Positions 1-11,340 of a stretch of 64,000 bases of DNA are shown piece by piece. Origin of the DNA: Lineus longissimus (Eukaryota; Nemertea; Pilidiophora; Heteronemertea; Lineidae); contig NC_088317.1 of NCBI RefSeq assembly GCF_910592395.1, positions 10,106,001 through 10,170,000 of the forward strand, written 5' to 3'. The position numbers and the translations under genes were made by a program. Position 1 is the stretch's first letter. Each line of letters opens with the position of its first letter. Under the pieces are notes generated by a model. That model was not told the origin of the DNA. It worked only from the letters and a program-made list of their open reading frames with translations, and did no database searches.

Positions 1-763
1 GACATCCAACGCATCAAATGGGAGTGCACATCCTTCTTACATTGTTTCAAGGGGATCACACTCTTGTCATTGGGGTATGAAGCGTAAGTACCACACTCGA
101 TATCCTTGGATATGACAGCAAATCCACAATTCAACTGTGATTTTTCAGGTTCCATTTTCAATAGACTATCACACAATGTACATGTGCATGTACACAATGC
201 ATTGTAACTGTAACTGTTGTTGTTGTTGTTGTTGCTAGTGTTCGTTTCCGCCTAGACCGCTAAGCCTCCACAGGGGTAATAAAGGCCTCTAGGTTGTTTG
301 AGGGAGTGTGTGGGAGGGGCAAGGGAGAGGGGGGGGGGGGGGTCACTAACATCTAATATGTAAAGAGCAATCTCTAGTGAACTCACACAACTGTCCTTCT
401 GACATATATAGCCAGTACATTGGGGGATGAGTCCCCCAAACCCCCTCCCCCGTTCTCTGAAAAAAACAAAAACTTGCATAAATGAGTAGAAATACTCACA
501 CACAAGTTTTATTCATGAACTAAAGTAAACTAAAGTAATAGTAAATCGAGAAGAAGAGGACGTTTACTTCGTCTGCAATGAAATGTCACAACTGTCTCCG
601 CCGACGTTGTTGTCCTGTATGTTCTAGCCAGACGATTTTTAGATACACTTCAAGACAGTGGCGCCGGTGTGAATAAATCTACTTGCGTGATTGGTCAATG
701 GCTCATGACGTCATGAAATAATTGCGTCAACAACGGGAATCATGGTAACTGTGGTTGCGGTGC
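1..763. other. No gene seen; simple repeats
   Basis: I find no convincing coding region. There is a short (TGT)n microsatellite near 216-236, a poly-G run near 331-342, and a palindromic CRE-like TGACGTCA near 706. It borders the left duplication of the Ty3 element. Confidence 0.5.
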
Positions 764-767
764 GTCG

Positions 768-985
768 TGTTATGTTTTCCTGGTTCCATTTCATTCAATA
801 GAGGCAAGTCCTGGTTTATCGTAGAATATCACTTTATTATTCGAAATGACAATCTCCACCACATGAACAAGCTGAGCGCGTCGCTCCTTCTCGGAAGATC
901 CCCGGATGAACAGGGTCTACACAACCCGTGCCCTAATTAAAGGAGTCTGGGCCTGCTCTAAATATTGTGCTATATATACATCACA
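768..985 (-). repeat. Ty3 element 3' LTR
   Basis: On the minus strand it begins TGTGATG and ends CATAACA, giving TG..CA termini. An AATAAA poly(A) signal (minus strand) lies at 838-833. It matches the other LTR at 217 of 218 positions by direct reading. Confidence 0.95.
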
Positions 986-1000
986 TCCCCCTTATTTACT
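986..1000 (-). other. Polypurine tract of the Ty3 element
   Basis: On the minus strand the bases just upstream of the 3' LTR read TAAATAAGGGGGA, the usual purine-rich primer for plus-strand DNA synthesis. Its position exactly against the LTR supports the boundary. Confidence 0.8.
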
Positions 1001-2107
1001 AAAAAAATCTTTAACAAAGATTTTTGATTTTTAACTAAACAACCTACTTTACTTCTTAACCTGTCCTGTTTATGAAGTTACACTGAAGTCTAACTAAGAT
1101 TACATGTACCTAGATTCAAAGTACCTGGATTCAAAAATAGCTTATAACATGTATCAAAGTTACATATCAATGCAACCAATTACATGTACTTCTGTTTTAC
1201 AACAATATAGCTAGAAACTTACATAATTACTATACAATATTACTAATATTGTATTATTAGACAAGACATCACTTCTTACTGTACTTGTTCCTTCCTGCTT
1301 GAAATGTGAACTTGGCCTAATTCACCTCTCTGGATAAAGTCAACTACCAGACAGATACCTGTATTTCACACAAGATATTGCTGCATCACATAACGTCACA
1401 TTAACACTTTAAAATGACTGTCGAGTTAAATTCTATACAAAACTCAATTGATGCAACTGGAACTTAGAAAACAACTTGCTCATTTACTCAAAATGATCAC
1501 CTTAACACCATGAGGCATCGAGCATTTGGGTACAACCACAAGATAAAAACATTACCACAAAATCATCAACAACACTCTACACTCACAATACCTACATTAT
1601 CCTTATGAAAAATGGAAAACTCAATACACAAACACAATGTGCACACAAGACTGAGAGACAGTCGAAATTTCAAACCACATAGAATGTTTAGGACCAATAT
1701 AAACATATACATGGTTTAGCAATGGAAGTACTATACTAGTTCTTCTTGAAATGGCTTCAATCCTACCTCTAGGAGCTGAAAACCTGGAATGTAAAATAAT
1801 AATACTATTATCCCTGTGCAATATGCACTTAATGTAGCAAAACACTGTTCTGAACACTGACAGTAGTATATTTTGTCACACAGAGAAAGGATGTTTACCA
1901 GAATTGCGTCTATTCCATCCCCCTTGGGAAGGAAAGTTGTACTACAATCAAAATAGTCTGTAAAAGACATACCGTACAATACAAACAACAACGTCATAAG
2001 ACTGAAAATTACAGAATGAACGATTAGTAACTATAACACAAATTCTACACATATGAACCTAGATGCACTTTCTGTTAGGCTCAATGCACAGTTATCAAGT
2101 AGAATGG
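1001..2107 (-). other. Non-coding 3' region of the Ty3 element
   Basis: About 1.1 kb lies between the end of the pol-derived frame and the polypurine tract. It is AT-rich and holds only short frames (for example 1997-1731 and 1857-1621) with no recognisable domain. I see no envelope-like signal peptide or transmembrane protein here, so I treat it as an untranslated region. Confidence 0.5.
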
Positions 2108-2830
2108 CTATGGTCGAACCATTCCATAAAGATGTCTGGCAAACCTTTCGGGTGAACCCGAACATCTCACTTTACTATCTTGTCCAAGGATCTCGCTAAC
2201 AACCTCGGCACAGTTTCGTACACTGTGAGGATCCCACCAGAACCTGAAAATACCAGACTGCAATGGAAGAGACAACAAAATTCGCAATTGTCCTGCTCGA
2301 AACTTGGCTCTGACAACAGTATAGTCTGTGTGAGACGGAGGCGCCATCTGCAATTTCTGCACCAAGCGCACCTGTTGCTCCCTTGACATAGGAACCGGGG
2401 CGGCAAACCCATTATTCACCTCTAGATTCTCCTTGTGCACCGACAGATCGATGGGCTGGCCCTGTGCTGAAAAGACGAAATCAGACTCATTACAAGAACA
2501 AACATTACTTATTTCTTTACCTGTCTCATCAACAAAATGATACTTAGGTGTGTCCTCGCTGTTGAGATGACACTTGTCCTCTTCAACATCAATCTTTGGT
2601 TCGTTCATAGCCAAAGCTTCTCTCAACTTTTGCAAGTTAGAGATATTACTACACTCAGTGGCTCTCATAAATGCCGGCTTAATTCGGTGTACATGAAACA
2701 CATCTCTCAATATTCTACCCTTGATATCTGCAAGCAATACATGGCTAGGATCCAACACTTGATGAACAACAAACGGACCCACATACTTAGCAGTGAACTT
2801 CTTAGCATTGGATGTAACTGCTGGGTTTAT
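2108..2830 (-). pseudogene. Pol C-terminal tail (GPF module) in a shifted frame
   Basis: This frame continues pol past its stop. It contains a YVGPFVV segment and DVFHVHRIKP, the GPY/F module that follows the integrase core in Ty3/gypsy proteins, then an acidic tail of about 180 residues with no known domain. The frame overlaps the end of the main pol frame, and the break falls inside the module near 2802-2830. This is most simply a single-base indel; programmed frameshifting this late in pol would be unusual. No chromodomain is visible. Confidence 0.75.
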
Positions 2831-5800
2831 GCAAATAAACAAGCTGTCCTTGGGCATATGTTGGACTCTTTGACAATCGTTGTGAGATCTTCTCATTCTG
2901 GGTTTTCTGCTGGTGTTCCTGCAACTGTAACATGAACTTAGATACACTATCAAATCGGTGTTTTAACTGTTCAATATACTCCTGTTGGGACTTGGTCAAT
3001 CCCAAAAGTGGCCTGAAATTTAAACCACTAACATCTTTCGGTTCCCTGTAAAATAACAAATAATAGGGGGAATGATTCCCTAACTGGGGCGAACAAAATG
3101 TGTTATAAGAGTATTGCGCAACCGAATGATACCGTATCCAATCGTCACCATACTGATCTAAATTCACTTTTATCAAATCAGCGACTGATTTAATCTGTCT
3201 TTCTACATGTAGCGAACCGTGATTCATAACAGACACAACTTTCTGGCTGATACCAAGTGCAGTACACACAATCTCCATGACTTTACCTATCAACGACGAC
3301 TGGGCATCTGTAACTAGGACATCTGGGATGCCATAACAGCAAAATACGCGCTGGATAAGGGCCTCACTGATAGCCGGAACATCCAATGTCTTCATTGGAA
3401 CACACACAGTATATCTCGTTATAGCACAGGTAACAACCATCAGCCAGGAATATCCCGATTTTGACGTCACCATCTTCTTGAAATCTAAAGAAATAGTCTG
3501 AAATGGTGAATAATCCAAAGGAATTCGCTCATGGAATGGCCTCAGCATTTCAGCTTTTCCTTTGAATTGCTGGCATTGAGCACAAGACTGGATATAAGAT
3601 ACAATGCGTTGATACATGCCATGAAAATAGAACAATTTCCTCATTGTGAGGTAAGTTCTAACACAACCTTGGTGATTGCTCAATAGAGAATCATGATACT
3701 TGGCTATCAACGGATCAATGAACTGGTCAGGGATCACAAGCTGAAAACAGAAATGATCACTATTAGACGGAAAGAATATTCTGAAAAGAATATCATTGCA
3801 TAATAAATATTGTTCTGCTCTAAGCATTATCACTCTTGCTGCTTTCTTATCATTGGGTAAAATTTGGTAGGCCAGATAATCATAAATAGGTTTAAAGTTT
3901 GGAGAAGACTGTTGGGCTGCCTTGAATTGTTGTGCTTCAAAAGGTAAATTGTAATCTCTGATGACTTTCCGTTTTATGATATTCAAAACTCTGTTAAGCT
4001 CAGACTGGTTGGGGATATGACGAGCCGTCAAATCCTCGATCTTGGTGATTAGAGGCTCTGGCTTGCGAAGAAACTCCGGAAATTCCTCCATGTTTGAATC
4101 CTCTTTAGCCGGTTTCTTGACAACTCGGTCCACCAGTCTTGGTTCTTCTGGTACTGGCTTTCTGGGTTTCGCAGGTTTTGTCTTTGGCGGTGGGTAGAAG
4201 ATGTCCCCCGGTATCATTGGTTCGAAGTCTCTCAATTCACCTGGTCGGGGTTGGTTGTCGGCCTGCAGGGGGTGTTGATCATTATTCTCGTTCTGCAAAG
4301 GCGGGTCTAAGACGTCCTCCTGTTGATTGACATCTTGAGCATCTGGAACATCTGGAGCATCTGGAATCGGCTGGTCCTGGTTAGCCTCAACTTCAGGGAC
4401 CTCAGCATCTTTGGGTACGGGTGGTCTCTCCGGAAAAAGTGGCTTGACAGGAATGTTCATCTGTCTCGCGAACGCTCGCGTCACTGGCCTTTCTACTGGG
4501 GCTGCTCTGAAAGGAAAGGCGTGATCATCTGCAGACAATGGGCAGAATTGTACTAGCTGGGCTGGAAGGGCTATTGGCATTATCCTTTCAAGGTCATCAT
4601 CGTCTTCCCTTGGTGCTCTGCTGAGGAAATCTGAAATGACCATATCGGACCCTTTACAGTAAGAAATGTCAAAAGAATACTGAGATAGTCGTTCCCATAG
4701 CTTCTGCAACCTAAGAGTAGGTGGCTGGTGTTTTGACTTGTACATCTGGACTAGAGAGGAGTGGTCAACATAGCAATGAAATGTCGTAGATTGTAAGTAA
4801 TATTTCCAAGCTGTAACATTCATGAGAAGACCTGTCAATTCAAGTTCACTGACACTGTACCTTTGTGCGGCGCTGGGCAAGATTTTGCTGTAATAGCCAA
4901 CAACACGCTGTTGTCCACAAATATCTTGCATTAACACTGAACCGGTGGCACACCTAGAAGTATCGCTGTACAAATGGAAATCACCAGTGCCTTGAGGGGC
5001 ACATAAGATTGGAGGGGATACAAGAAGTTCTCTGATCTTCTCAAATCTGTCGTCATGTTCCTCAGTCCAAAGAAATCTCTGATTTTTCCTAGAAAGCGAA
5101 TGAAGGGGTTTGAAGAGAATCTGGAGTTTCGGTAAATACATAGAAAGAAACGTGACGGCTCCAATAAAGCGTCTCAACTCTCGCTGGTTAGAGGGTTTCC
5201 TCATGTTTCTAATCGCTGCGCACTTGTCCATCATCGCTCGGACTTGAACAATTCCGTCTGGTTCTGAAATGGAAATTTCATGACCAATATATGTACAACT
5301 TGATCGAAACAAACGGCATTTTTGGGCTGACAGCTTTAATCCATGTTCCTGAAAAACTTGCAGAATACATTGAAGATGACCCATGTGCTCAGACTCATTA
5401 CGGCTAAAAATCAAACAATCGTCATGTATAGCAACACAAAAGTCATCTTTATCTGGAATTGTAGCTAATATCTCATTAATCTGTTGTTGCCACTTGGCTG
5501 GTGACATGTTCATTCCCATTGGTAACCGTTGGTACATATACATCGGTGCGCCCGGATAGGGGCAAATCCCTGTGTATCTCTGCGATTTTTTAGAAAGGGG
5601 TAGAGTATGAAAAGCAGATTTCAAATCTATAACAGAAAGAACTCGACACTCTGATTTTCCTAATCTAGAAAGAACATTCTGCAACGAGAGATAATTCTGT
5701 TGAGCTGTCACAACTTTCCGGTTGAGAAACCTAAAATCTGAAACAAATCTAAATTGATCTGAATTGGGCTTCTTGATTAACAAACACGGCGAACTGTAGG

Positions 5801-6962
5801 CGGAACAACCCTTCTTGAGAATCCCTAACTTCACCAACTTCCGTAGTTCTCTATCCATTATGGGTTTCTGTACATCTGGAATTGGATATGGTTTGATATA
5901 AAATGGAGTTGTGTCCTTCAATTCAATATCCACTTCAATGTTTGGACAATGTCCTATCTCACCATAAAGACTAAAAGCATCTTTGTGCTTTAAAATCATC
6001 TCCCTTACTCTTTGTTTCCCTTCTGTGTCTAAAATACAAGTGTCCGAATCAAGATCAATGGTATCCTTTAAAATCTCTCGAGGTGTCTTCCTGGAAAGGG
6101 GATCAGTACATTCAAGGTGGGAATACTTTTTCAGGTTTTCATACTGGACATCTGACTCACAAGAAGCTCTTGTCAAATGCGTCTGTAACATCTCCTGTGG
6201 AACTTGCCTGAAAGTATGAGAAAACTCACCCAAGTCAGTAAACGCTACTGGTTTATCAGAACTTAGAGAAATTGATCTTTTCCCCGTATTAGTGACTTGA
6301 ACAGTACCCGTGCCCTTCTTAAGCTTTAAAAGTATATGAGATGGACAAAATCTGGTCAAATATTTACCAGAGTGTAGAAGGATCTCAGAATTTTTCAATA
6401 CTTTTGGCAACTTACCTTTCACCAATACATGTTTTGTTTCTCCGGGTTTGATGATACTACGGTTGACAGGTGTGAACCAAACTTTCTTTGGTCTCACAGT
6501 AAAAGTACGGGTTGCAAAATCTAATGAACCATTCAAAGCGGATAACGTAGAGGCTCCTATCAACACATCTGGGCCAGTCAGGTTGTCTACTATGCAGGCA
6601 TAAATTCTCAACCTACAACCCTGAATAGAAACTTCGAATGATAGTGCTTGATTAGTCTGTAGATATTCTCCATTACCAATTTTGAAGCAACGTGGTGCAA
6701 TATCAAATGCTGGCAAGCTACTAAGAAACTTCGATTTCTGTATACAAGAACCTGAAATAAGACTAGAAGTTGCTCCTGAATCAAACAATAAGAGAATACC
6801 CTCTTTACTATCAAGATAGCCTTTGGCATAATTATTAGCTGTTAACTGTATGGCTGTAGTGTCAGTACCTAAAAATTCAGATGGGTCTTCAGCTTTTCTA
6901 ACAGTTTCTCGGGGTAACTCAGTTGGTCCTTCTGAACCACCCCCTACTGAAAATTCTGATCT
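2802..6962 (-). CDS. pol: Ty3/gypsy Pol: protease, RT, RNase H, integrase
   Basis: The polyprotein copies the element RNA and integrates the DNA. In order: an aspartic protease with DSGATSS at the start, a reverse transcriptase (catalytic pair in AIHDDCL near 5415-5435), RNase H (SDTSRCATGSVL), a proline/acid-rich spacer with DAPDVPDAQDV repeats, an integrase HHCC zinc finger ending CAQCQQF, and a DDE core (ISLDF, VLVTDAQSS, HVERQ). The frame is open from 6962, just after a TAG, and overlaps the end of gag by under 20 bases in the -1 frame. It has no ATG near its start, so translation by frameshifting from gag is inferred. Odd points: the usual aromatic residue of the RT YxDD box is Ile, and the frame stops inside the GPF module. 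Confidence 0.93.
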   Translation of the reverse strand, partial: RSEFSVGGGSEGPTELPRETVRKAEDPSEFLGTDTTAIQLTANNYAKGYLDSKEGILLLFDSGATSSLISGSCIQKSKFLSSLPAFDIAPRCFKIGNGEYLQTNQALSFEVSIQGCRLRIYACIVDNLTGPDVLIGASTLSALNGSLDFATRTFTVRPKKVWFTPVNRSIIKPGETKHVLVKGKLPKVLKNSEILLHSGKYLTRFCPSHILLKLKKGTGTVQVTNTGKRSISLSSDKPVAFTDLGEFSHTFRQVPQEMLQTHLTRASCESDVQYENLKKYSHLECTDPLSRKTPREILKDTIDLDSDTCILDTEGKQRVREMILKHKDAFSLYGEIGHCPNIEVDIELKDTTPFYIKPYPIPDVQKPIMDRELRKLVKLGILKKGCSAYSSPCLLIKKPNSDQFRFVSDFRFLNRKVVTAQQNYLSLQNVLSRLGKSECRVLSVIDLKSAFHTLPLSKKSQRYTGICPYPGAPMYMYQRLPMGMNMSPAKWQQQINEILATIPDKDDFCVAIHDDCLIFSRNESEHMGHLQCILQVFQEHGLKLSAQKCRLFRSSCTYIGHEISISEPDGIVQVRAMMDKCAAIRNMRKPSNQRELRRFIGAVTFLSMYLPKLQILFKPLHSLSRKNQRFLWTEEHDDRFEKIRELLVSPPILCAPQGTGDFHLYSDTSRCATGSVLMQDICGQQRVVGYYSKILPSAAQRYSVSELELTGLLMNVTAWKYYLQSTTFHCYVDHSSLVQMYKSKHQPPTLRLQKLWERLSQYSFDISYCKGSDMVISDFLSRAPREDDDDLERIMPIALPAQLVQFCPLSADDHAFPFRAAPVERPVTRAFARQMNIPVKPLFPERPPVPKDAEVPEVEANQDQPIPDAPDVPDAQDVNQQEDVLDPPLQNENNDQHPLQADNQPRPGELRDFEPMIPGDIFYPPPKTKPAKPRKPVPEEPRLVDRVVKKPAKEDSNMEEFPEFLRKPEPLITKIEDLTARHIPNQSELNRVLNIIKRKVIRDYNLPFEAQQFKAAQQSSPNFKPIYDYLAYQILPNDKKAARVIMLRAEQYLLCNDILFRIFFPSNSDHFCFQLVIPDQFIDPLIAKYHDSLLSNHQGCVRTYLTMRKLFYFHGMYQRIVSYIQSCAQCQQFKGKAEMLRPFHERIPLDYSPFQTISLDFKKMVTSKSGYSWLMVVTCAITRYTVCVPMKTLDVPAISEALIQRVFCCYGIPDVLVTDAQSSLIGKVMEIVCTALGISQKVVSVMNHGSLHVERQIKSVADLIKVNLDQYGDDWIRYHSVAQYSYNTFCSPQLGNHSPYYLLFYREPKDVSGLNFRPLLGLTKSQQEYIEQLKHRFDSVSKFMLQLQEHQQKTQNEKISQRLSKSPTYAQGQLVYLHKPSSYIQC

Positions 6963-8164
6963 CTATTGGGTTGTCTGGGTCGCCATGACTGTCCTGACCT
7001 ACCTGAGCCTGGGTCTTGCTGAAAGGAAGACTGGTTCATCATGTGATCGGCTTGCATCTGGAACATAGGGTGCTGACCTTGTTGGGCTGGAAATGGAGAG
7101 GGTTGTCCCTGTTGAGCTTGAAATCGAGAGGACTGTCCCTGTTGACCTTGTGCCATCTTGAGGTAACTCCAACACTTTCTCCATCCATGACCAAACTTCC
7201 CACAGAAATGACACTGGAACGGACGGTATCCCTTGTTTTGCGGGCGATCAGTTGGCCTTCTAGGACTGGGTTCTCGTTGTTGATCCTGGGTGGGAGTACG
7301 AGGACGAGAGGGGCTATTAGATCGATGACGATACCCGTGTCCGAACTCATTCCTCATTCTCTGTCTTCTGGGACTCCGACTATTGGGCCTATGATCATCA
7401 TGACGACAACTTCCTGCTGCATTGCTGGCAAACTGCACCTGTAGGTCTTTGATGCTTGCTTCTAGTTCTTGAATGTCACTCTTGATGTCCCTTACATCTT
7501 GGGAGGGAGCTGCTACATGCACCTGATCTGTAAAGGATACACTTTTCGGCATCATATCTAAGTACTTTTGGGCTAGATTGGCAAGAACTTGGGCATTGGC
7601 TCCAACTGGAGCGGCCATGACAACTGCTCTCTGGCATTCTTCTGGCAGAGAGTGTAAAAACTTTGTTCGGATCTGTTGATCATTGTAGTTTATCATCTGC
7701 CCTGCAATTCTTATCTTCTGCAAGAACTGCTCTGCAGATTCACCTGTTTTGTAAACAATGTTGTCAAAGTATTTGACATTGGCAAACTCGCTATGGTGTT
7801 GGCTAAACCGCTGGATGAATGAGGCTCTCATATCATTCAGGTCTGTAAACATGCGACCATGTGCCCACAATCTTGCATTTCCTGCTAGGGACAATCTAAA
7901 CCTAACCGTTACGGCTGGCATTGCTGCAGCATTGGGGTTGTCTAATCCATGGACCTGCAAATAGTCTGTAAAGAGATACCAATGACTGATCGCTTTCTCA
8001 TTAGATACATCTTCACCAGTAAACTTAGGGTCTGGAAGAAAATCTGCTGGTCTAAGTACTGGTTGAGCTGGGGCTGCACCTGGAGCTGGAGCTGGAGCTG
8101 GGGCTGGAGCTGGAGCTGGAGCTGGAGCTGCGGCTGGGGCTGCACCTTGAGCTGGGTCTGCCAT
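6944..8164 (-). CDS. gag: Ty3/gypsy Gag, 406 aa
   Basis: This is the structural protein of the element particle. The first 30 residues are an Ala-Pro repeat, visible in the DNA as imperfect GGAGCT repeats near 8085-8135. A capsid-like region follows (residues about 40-210). An Arg/Ser/Pro-rich basic region leads to one CCHC zinc knuckle, CHFCGKFGHGWRKC, typical of RNA-binding nucleocapsids. The tail is a Gln-rich run of QQGQ-type repeats. The ATG at 8164 is the first one and opens the whole frame. The stop is at 6946-6944. Confidence 0.92.
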   Translation of the reverse strand: MADPAQGAAPAAAPAPAPAPAPAPAPAPGAAPAQPVLRPADFLPDPKFTGEDVSNEKAISHWYLFTDYLQVHGLDNPNAAAMPAVTVRFRLSLAGNARLWAHGRMFTDLNDMRASFIQRFSQHHSEFANVKYFDNIVYKTGESAEQFLQKIRIAGQMINYNDQQIRTKFLHSLPEECQRAVVMAAPVGANAQVLANLAQKYLDMMPKSVSFTDQVHVAAPSQDVRDIKSDIQELEASIKDLQVQFASNAAGSCRHDDHRPNSRSPRRQRMRNEFGHGYRHRSNSPSRPRTPTQDQQREPSPRRPTDRPQNKGYRPFQCHFCGKFGHGWRKCWSYLKMAQGQQGQSSRFQAQQGQPSPFPAQQGQHPMFQMQADHMMNQSSFQQDPGSGRSGQSWRPRQPNRDQNFQ

Positions 8165-9423
8165 CTGTAGTGCTATAAAACTGAAAAACTAAGAGTTGAC
8201 TAGTAGAAATCCTAGTATTTGAAATGGCAACGCATCACAAACTATAACTACACGCAGTGTCAACACATTAAGTCTTCCCAGAGTTTAAAATTAGAAATGA
8301 AATGACCGTGAGTATAGCATGCCAATGGTTAGGAGTAATGCATGAAGTTCCCTTGCACTACCACGCCTCAAAATGAAAAGCTGACCATGTCGGACAAATG
8401 AAAAGTTAACTTGGTAATAAGTAGGCCTATTCCTCCTAGTAAATCAATTTAAGATAGGACTAAGTATAGCTACCGGACAAGGAAAACTGGCAAAGCTGGA
8501 AATCAAGAACATTATAGCGAGCAAAAAGTTGACACAAACATTACAATGTTGACACAAACATATGCAATAATGCGACTAAAAGATACCACATATCTGTAAC
8601 TTGATACCGATTGTCTATGAAGATGGAATATTATACAAACAACAATAATGATCTAGAAACAGTAGAAGTAAACTAGTCTCTCATACACAAAAACAGTGTG
8701 CATTATTCGAAGACATCTAAGGATCACTCCTGAAGATAACTGCATAGCGGGTAACAATGTCCATCACTGTTTGACGAGGGGTTGATCACGTTGAAACCTC
8801 CGACAATCCTTGTAGGTAGTACTGCAGTAGATAACCATCACCTGGTTACTGGCTATCAAAACACCGTCACTGATGACGTCGACACTCACATACACTGGCA
8901 ACATGAACTTCGTAAACCGCAGATCACGAGACGATAAGACATAGACCAGTACGAGTTTCACTATAGATCATGCACAGTTCGAGTTGACAAATACCATTCC
9001 TGGTGGTTGGAGTCTGGTGAGACCAGATCTAGCGTAGGTATAGACAGTTTGGAGGAGTTTACACTTACTTCCTATCCCATGAAACATATCACTATCAGTG
9101 TTCCAACATTGCACTCATCACTCCCTATCAGTAAAGCATCATCAGTATCCGAGTATGTGCTACAACGTAACGTATAAGCAGGTACACCATGTACACGGAT
9201 AGTTTCAGTCACCTCTCTCCGATCCGATGAAGAAATGATAACAAAATTTTATCGTCAACAACCAGGTCACGATTGAGTGCACCAGCCACCACCAAGTGCC
9301 AAATGTACACAACACAGTAGTCAGTACACACTCTACATTTGAGTGTCCCCGATCGAGCACGCCATCCGCAAACTTGAAACGTTCGGATGAAAACGAAAAC
9401 TACCGTCAAATTAACTCACTATT
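8165..9423 (-). other. Long leader of the Ty3 element
   Basis: About 1.26 kb separates the primer site from the gag ATG. No frame over 90 codons has a recognisable domain. A leader this long is compatible with a packaging signal, but I see no direct sign of one. Confidence 0.5.
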
Positions 9424-9441
9424 GCCCGGTGTTCGGCACCA
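9424..9441 (-). other. tRNA primer-binding site of the Ty3 element
   Basis: Directly inside the 5' LTR the minus strand reads TGGTGCCGAACACCGGGC. The TGG start is complementary to a tRNA CCA end, and there is no gap to the LTR. I cannot name the tRNA with confidence. Confidence 0.8.
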
Positions 9442-9659
9442 TGTTATGTTTTCCTGGTTCCATTTCATTCAATAGAGGCAAGTCCTGGTTTATCGTAGAA
9501 TATCACTTTATTATTCGAAATGACAATCTCCACCACATGAACAAGCTGAGCGCGTCGCTCCTTCTCGGAAGATCCCCGGATGAACAGGGTCTACACAACC
9601 CGTGCCCTAATTAAAGGAGTCTGGGCCTGCTCTAAATATTGTGCTATTTATACATCACA
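9442..9659 (-). repeat. Ty3 element 5' LTR
   Basis: 218 bp, TG..CA ends on the minus strand, one mismatch to the 3' LTR. It contains the same AATAAA. It is flanked on its outer side by the GTCG duplication. Confidence 0.95.
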
Positions 9660-9663
9660 GTCG

Positions 9664-11340
9664 TGAAAGCAGGATCGGCAAGCGCGGCCCGTATGGAATG
9701 CAACAAACTGTACCGGAACCGGAACTGTCATGGGTCTGCACAATTTTTTTCAGATTCGATGGACATGATGGATATATGAATTTTGTTTACACTTTATATA
9801 CATACGTAACCATTACACTCACTACGTTGTGTGAGTTAAAAATGTAATTTTATTTGGAAAGCATGTGTAGTTCGTCAGTTATCTGAGGGAATGGGCAAAA
9901 AATGGGCACCAGTGAGAAGGGCGCGACTCGACCCCCTCACCGGAAAACCGCAAGGGCGGCCGGATTTTTTTCTTTTGCAAATTAAAAAACAGCATTCTGA
10001 CTTCCTTACCTGGAAGTGGCATCACCTAAAAAACTGCAGTGTTGGAGCTAAAGGAGAGTTAAAATTGCCTTTTTACTGAAATTTGAGATTGCATTGTTTT
10101 TGGGACGTACTGTACCTGTCTTTAAAATGTACCTGGGGCAAAACAAAAGGCATGAAAAGGTAGCTCAGATCATGTACTTTCAATTTCAATAGGCGGTGTT
10201 TAGTGATAATTCTGTTTGATGCACGAAAATTGACAAAAGACTTAGCCTATTTTGAGGGATAATGCATGTATTTTTAAAAGGAAAATGAGTAGGAAATGGT
10301 TAACAGCCGTACCCCAAAACTGTGGGGTTATTTTCGAAACCAATCCACCAGCCTTCATAGTACCCTAGGACAGGTCTGTGGTAGAAATTACAACTAGATC
10401 TGTTGACCCCCCACCTTGCCACCATTTGCATGATCCTGCATGGTGGTATCATGGACTGACACTTAATTAATATGCATTGAAATAAAAAAATGGCCAGTGC
10501 ACTCCTATCAATTGGCTGTCATCTTGAAGCTGAGTGTATAATTGACAGAGGCAAGCATGCCATATACATGTAAACAGTGACCGATCTAGGTGCATACGTC
10601 TGTAAGCAGAGATGGGCTTGTATGTTCCGTACAAGGTGCGTGCGAGGATGTAACAATGACCTAATGAAATCACAAAATTCCTACACGGACACATTTTGAG
10701 TAAAATTCTTATAGAAATTAATAACAAAAAAGTTAAGTAATGCTACCATGAATCAGGGTTTCCACCAGAGGGAACTTGGGGTACAAGACTAGTACGCTGA
10801 AAAAAGTCTACCAGTCCTTACCCTAAAAGATTCAAGAATTTCTTTTTTACATGAGAAACTTTATTGTTGTGATTTCTTGCTATGTACAGTGAAATATTTG
10901 CTCTCTCAGATAACCGGAAATCACTTCTCCGCTCTTCTAAAATCAAAATTTTCAAAAGTTTTGATCTGTAAAGTGTAATGTAAATCTTATTATGTCCGGT
11001 GATGAAGACAGCCTCCCCCTGTACACTCGCCATACGCATGGCAGACCCCCCCCCCCCGTGCGCGCGCTTCAAATGTAATACTTGAACGATCTCTTTTCAA
11101 AGAACTTATTGCATTGCAAGATTTATTGGCTTTATACAGGGTATTTTTCATTTAGAGTTATTTTATTCCATAAATCCTTTCAAAGGGTGGCAGCTATAAA
11201 AGGCTGGGATAGCAAAACTCTAAGTAGGGCTGTAAAAGATTTTTTTCAGCCTGTATGAAAACAAATATGTGGCCAAGTCGTATTGCTCTTAAAGAGGTTG
11301 AATAGCGCCTCCAGAAGCAAGCAACAGCGCCACCCGTAGC
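9664..11340. other. Intergenic, no gene recognised
   Basis: Frames here are short and domain-free. A poly-C tract followed by CG-rich sequence lies near 11046-11070. Other parts look like unclassified old repeat sequence. Confidence 0.45.

Larger units (their letters stand above)
764..9663 (-). mobile_element. Complete Ty3/gypsy LTR retrotransposon
   Basis: The element lies on the minus strand: 5' LTR 9442-9659, gag 8164-6944, pol about 6962-2802, 3' LTR 768-985. Both LTRs are 218 bp and differ at a single base (TATATATA versus TATTTATA near the edge). A 4-bp target duplication, GTCG, flanks it at 764-767 and 9660-9663. The gene order protease-RT-RNase H-integrase and the GPF module after integrase identify Ty3/gypsy. 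There is no env. Near-identical LTRs mean a recent insertion by family logic. Gag and pol are long open frames, so only the pol tail shows a clear defect. The clade within Ty3/gypsy is not determined. Confidence 0.95.

Noticed and set aside
4139-4556. Plus-strand frames in the Ty3 pol spacer
   Set aside because: Antisense shadows of the proline/acid-rich pol spacer.
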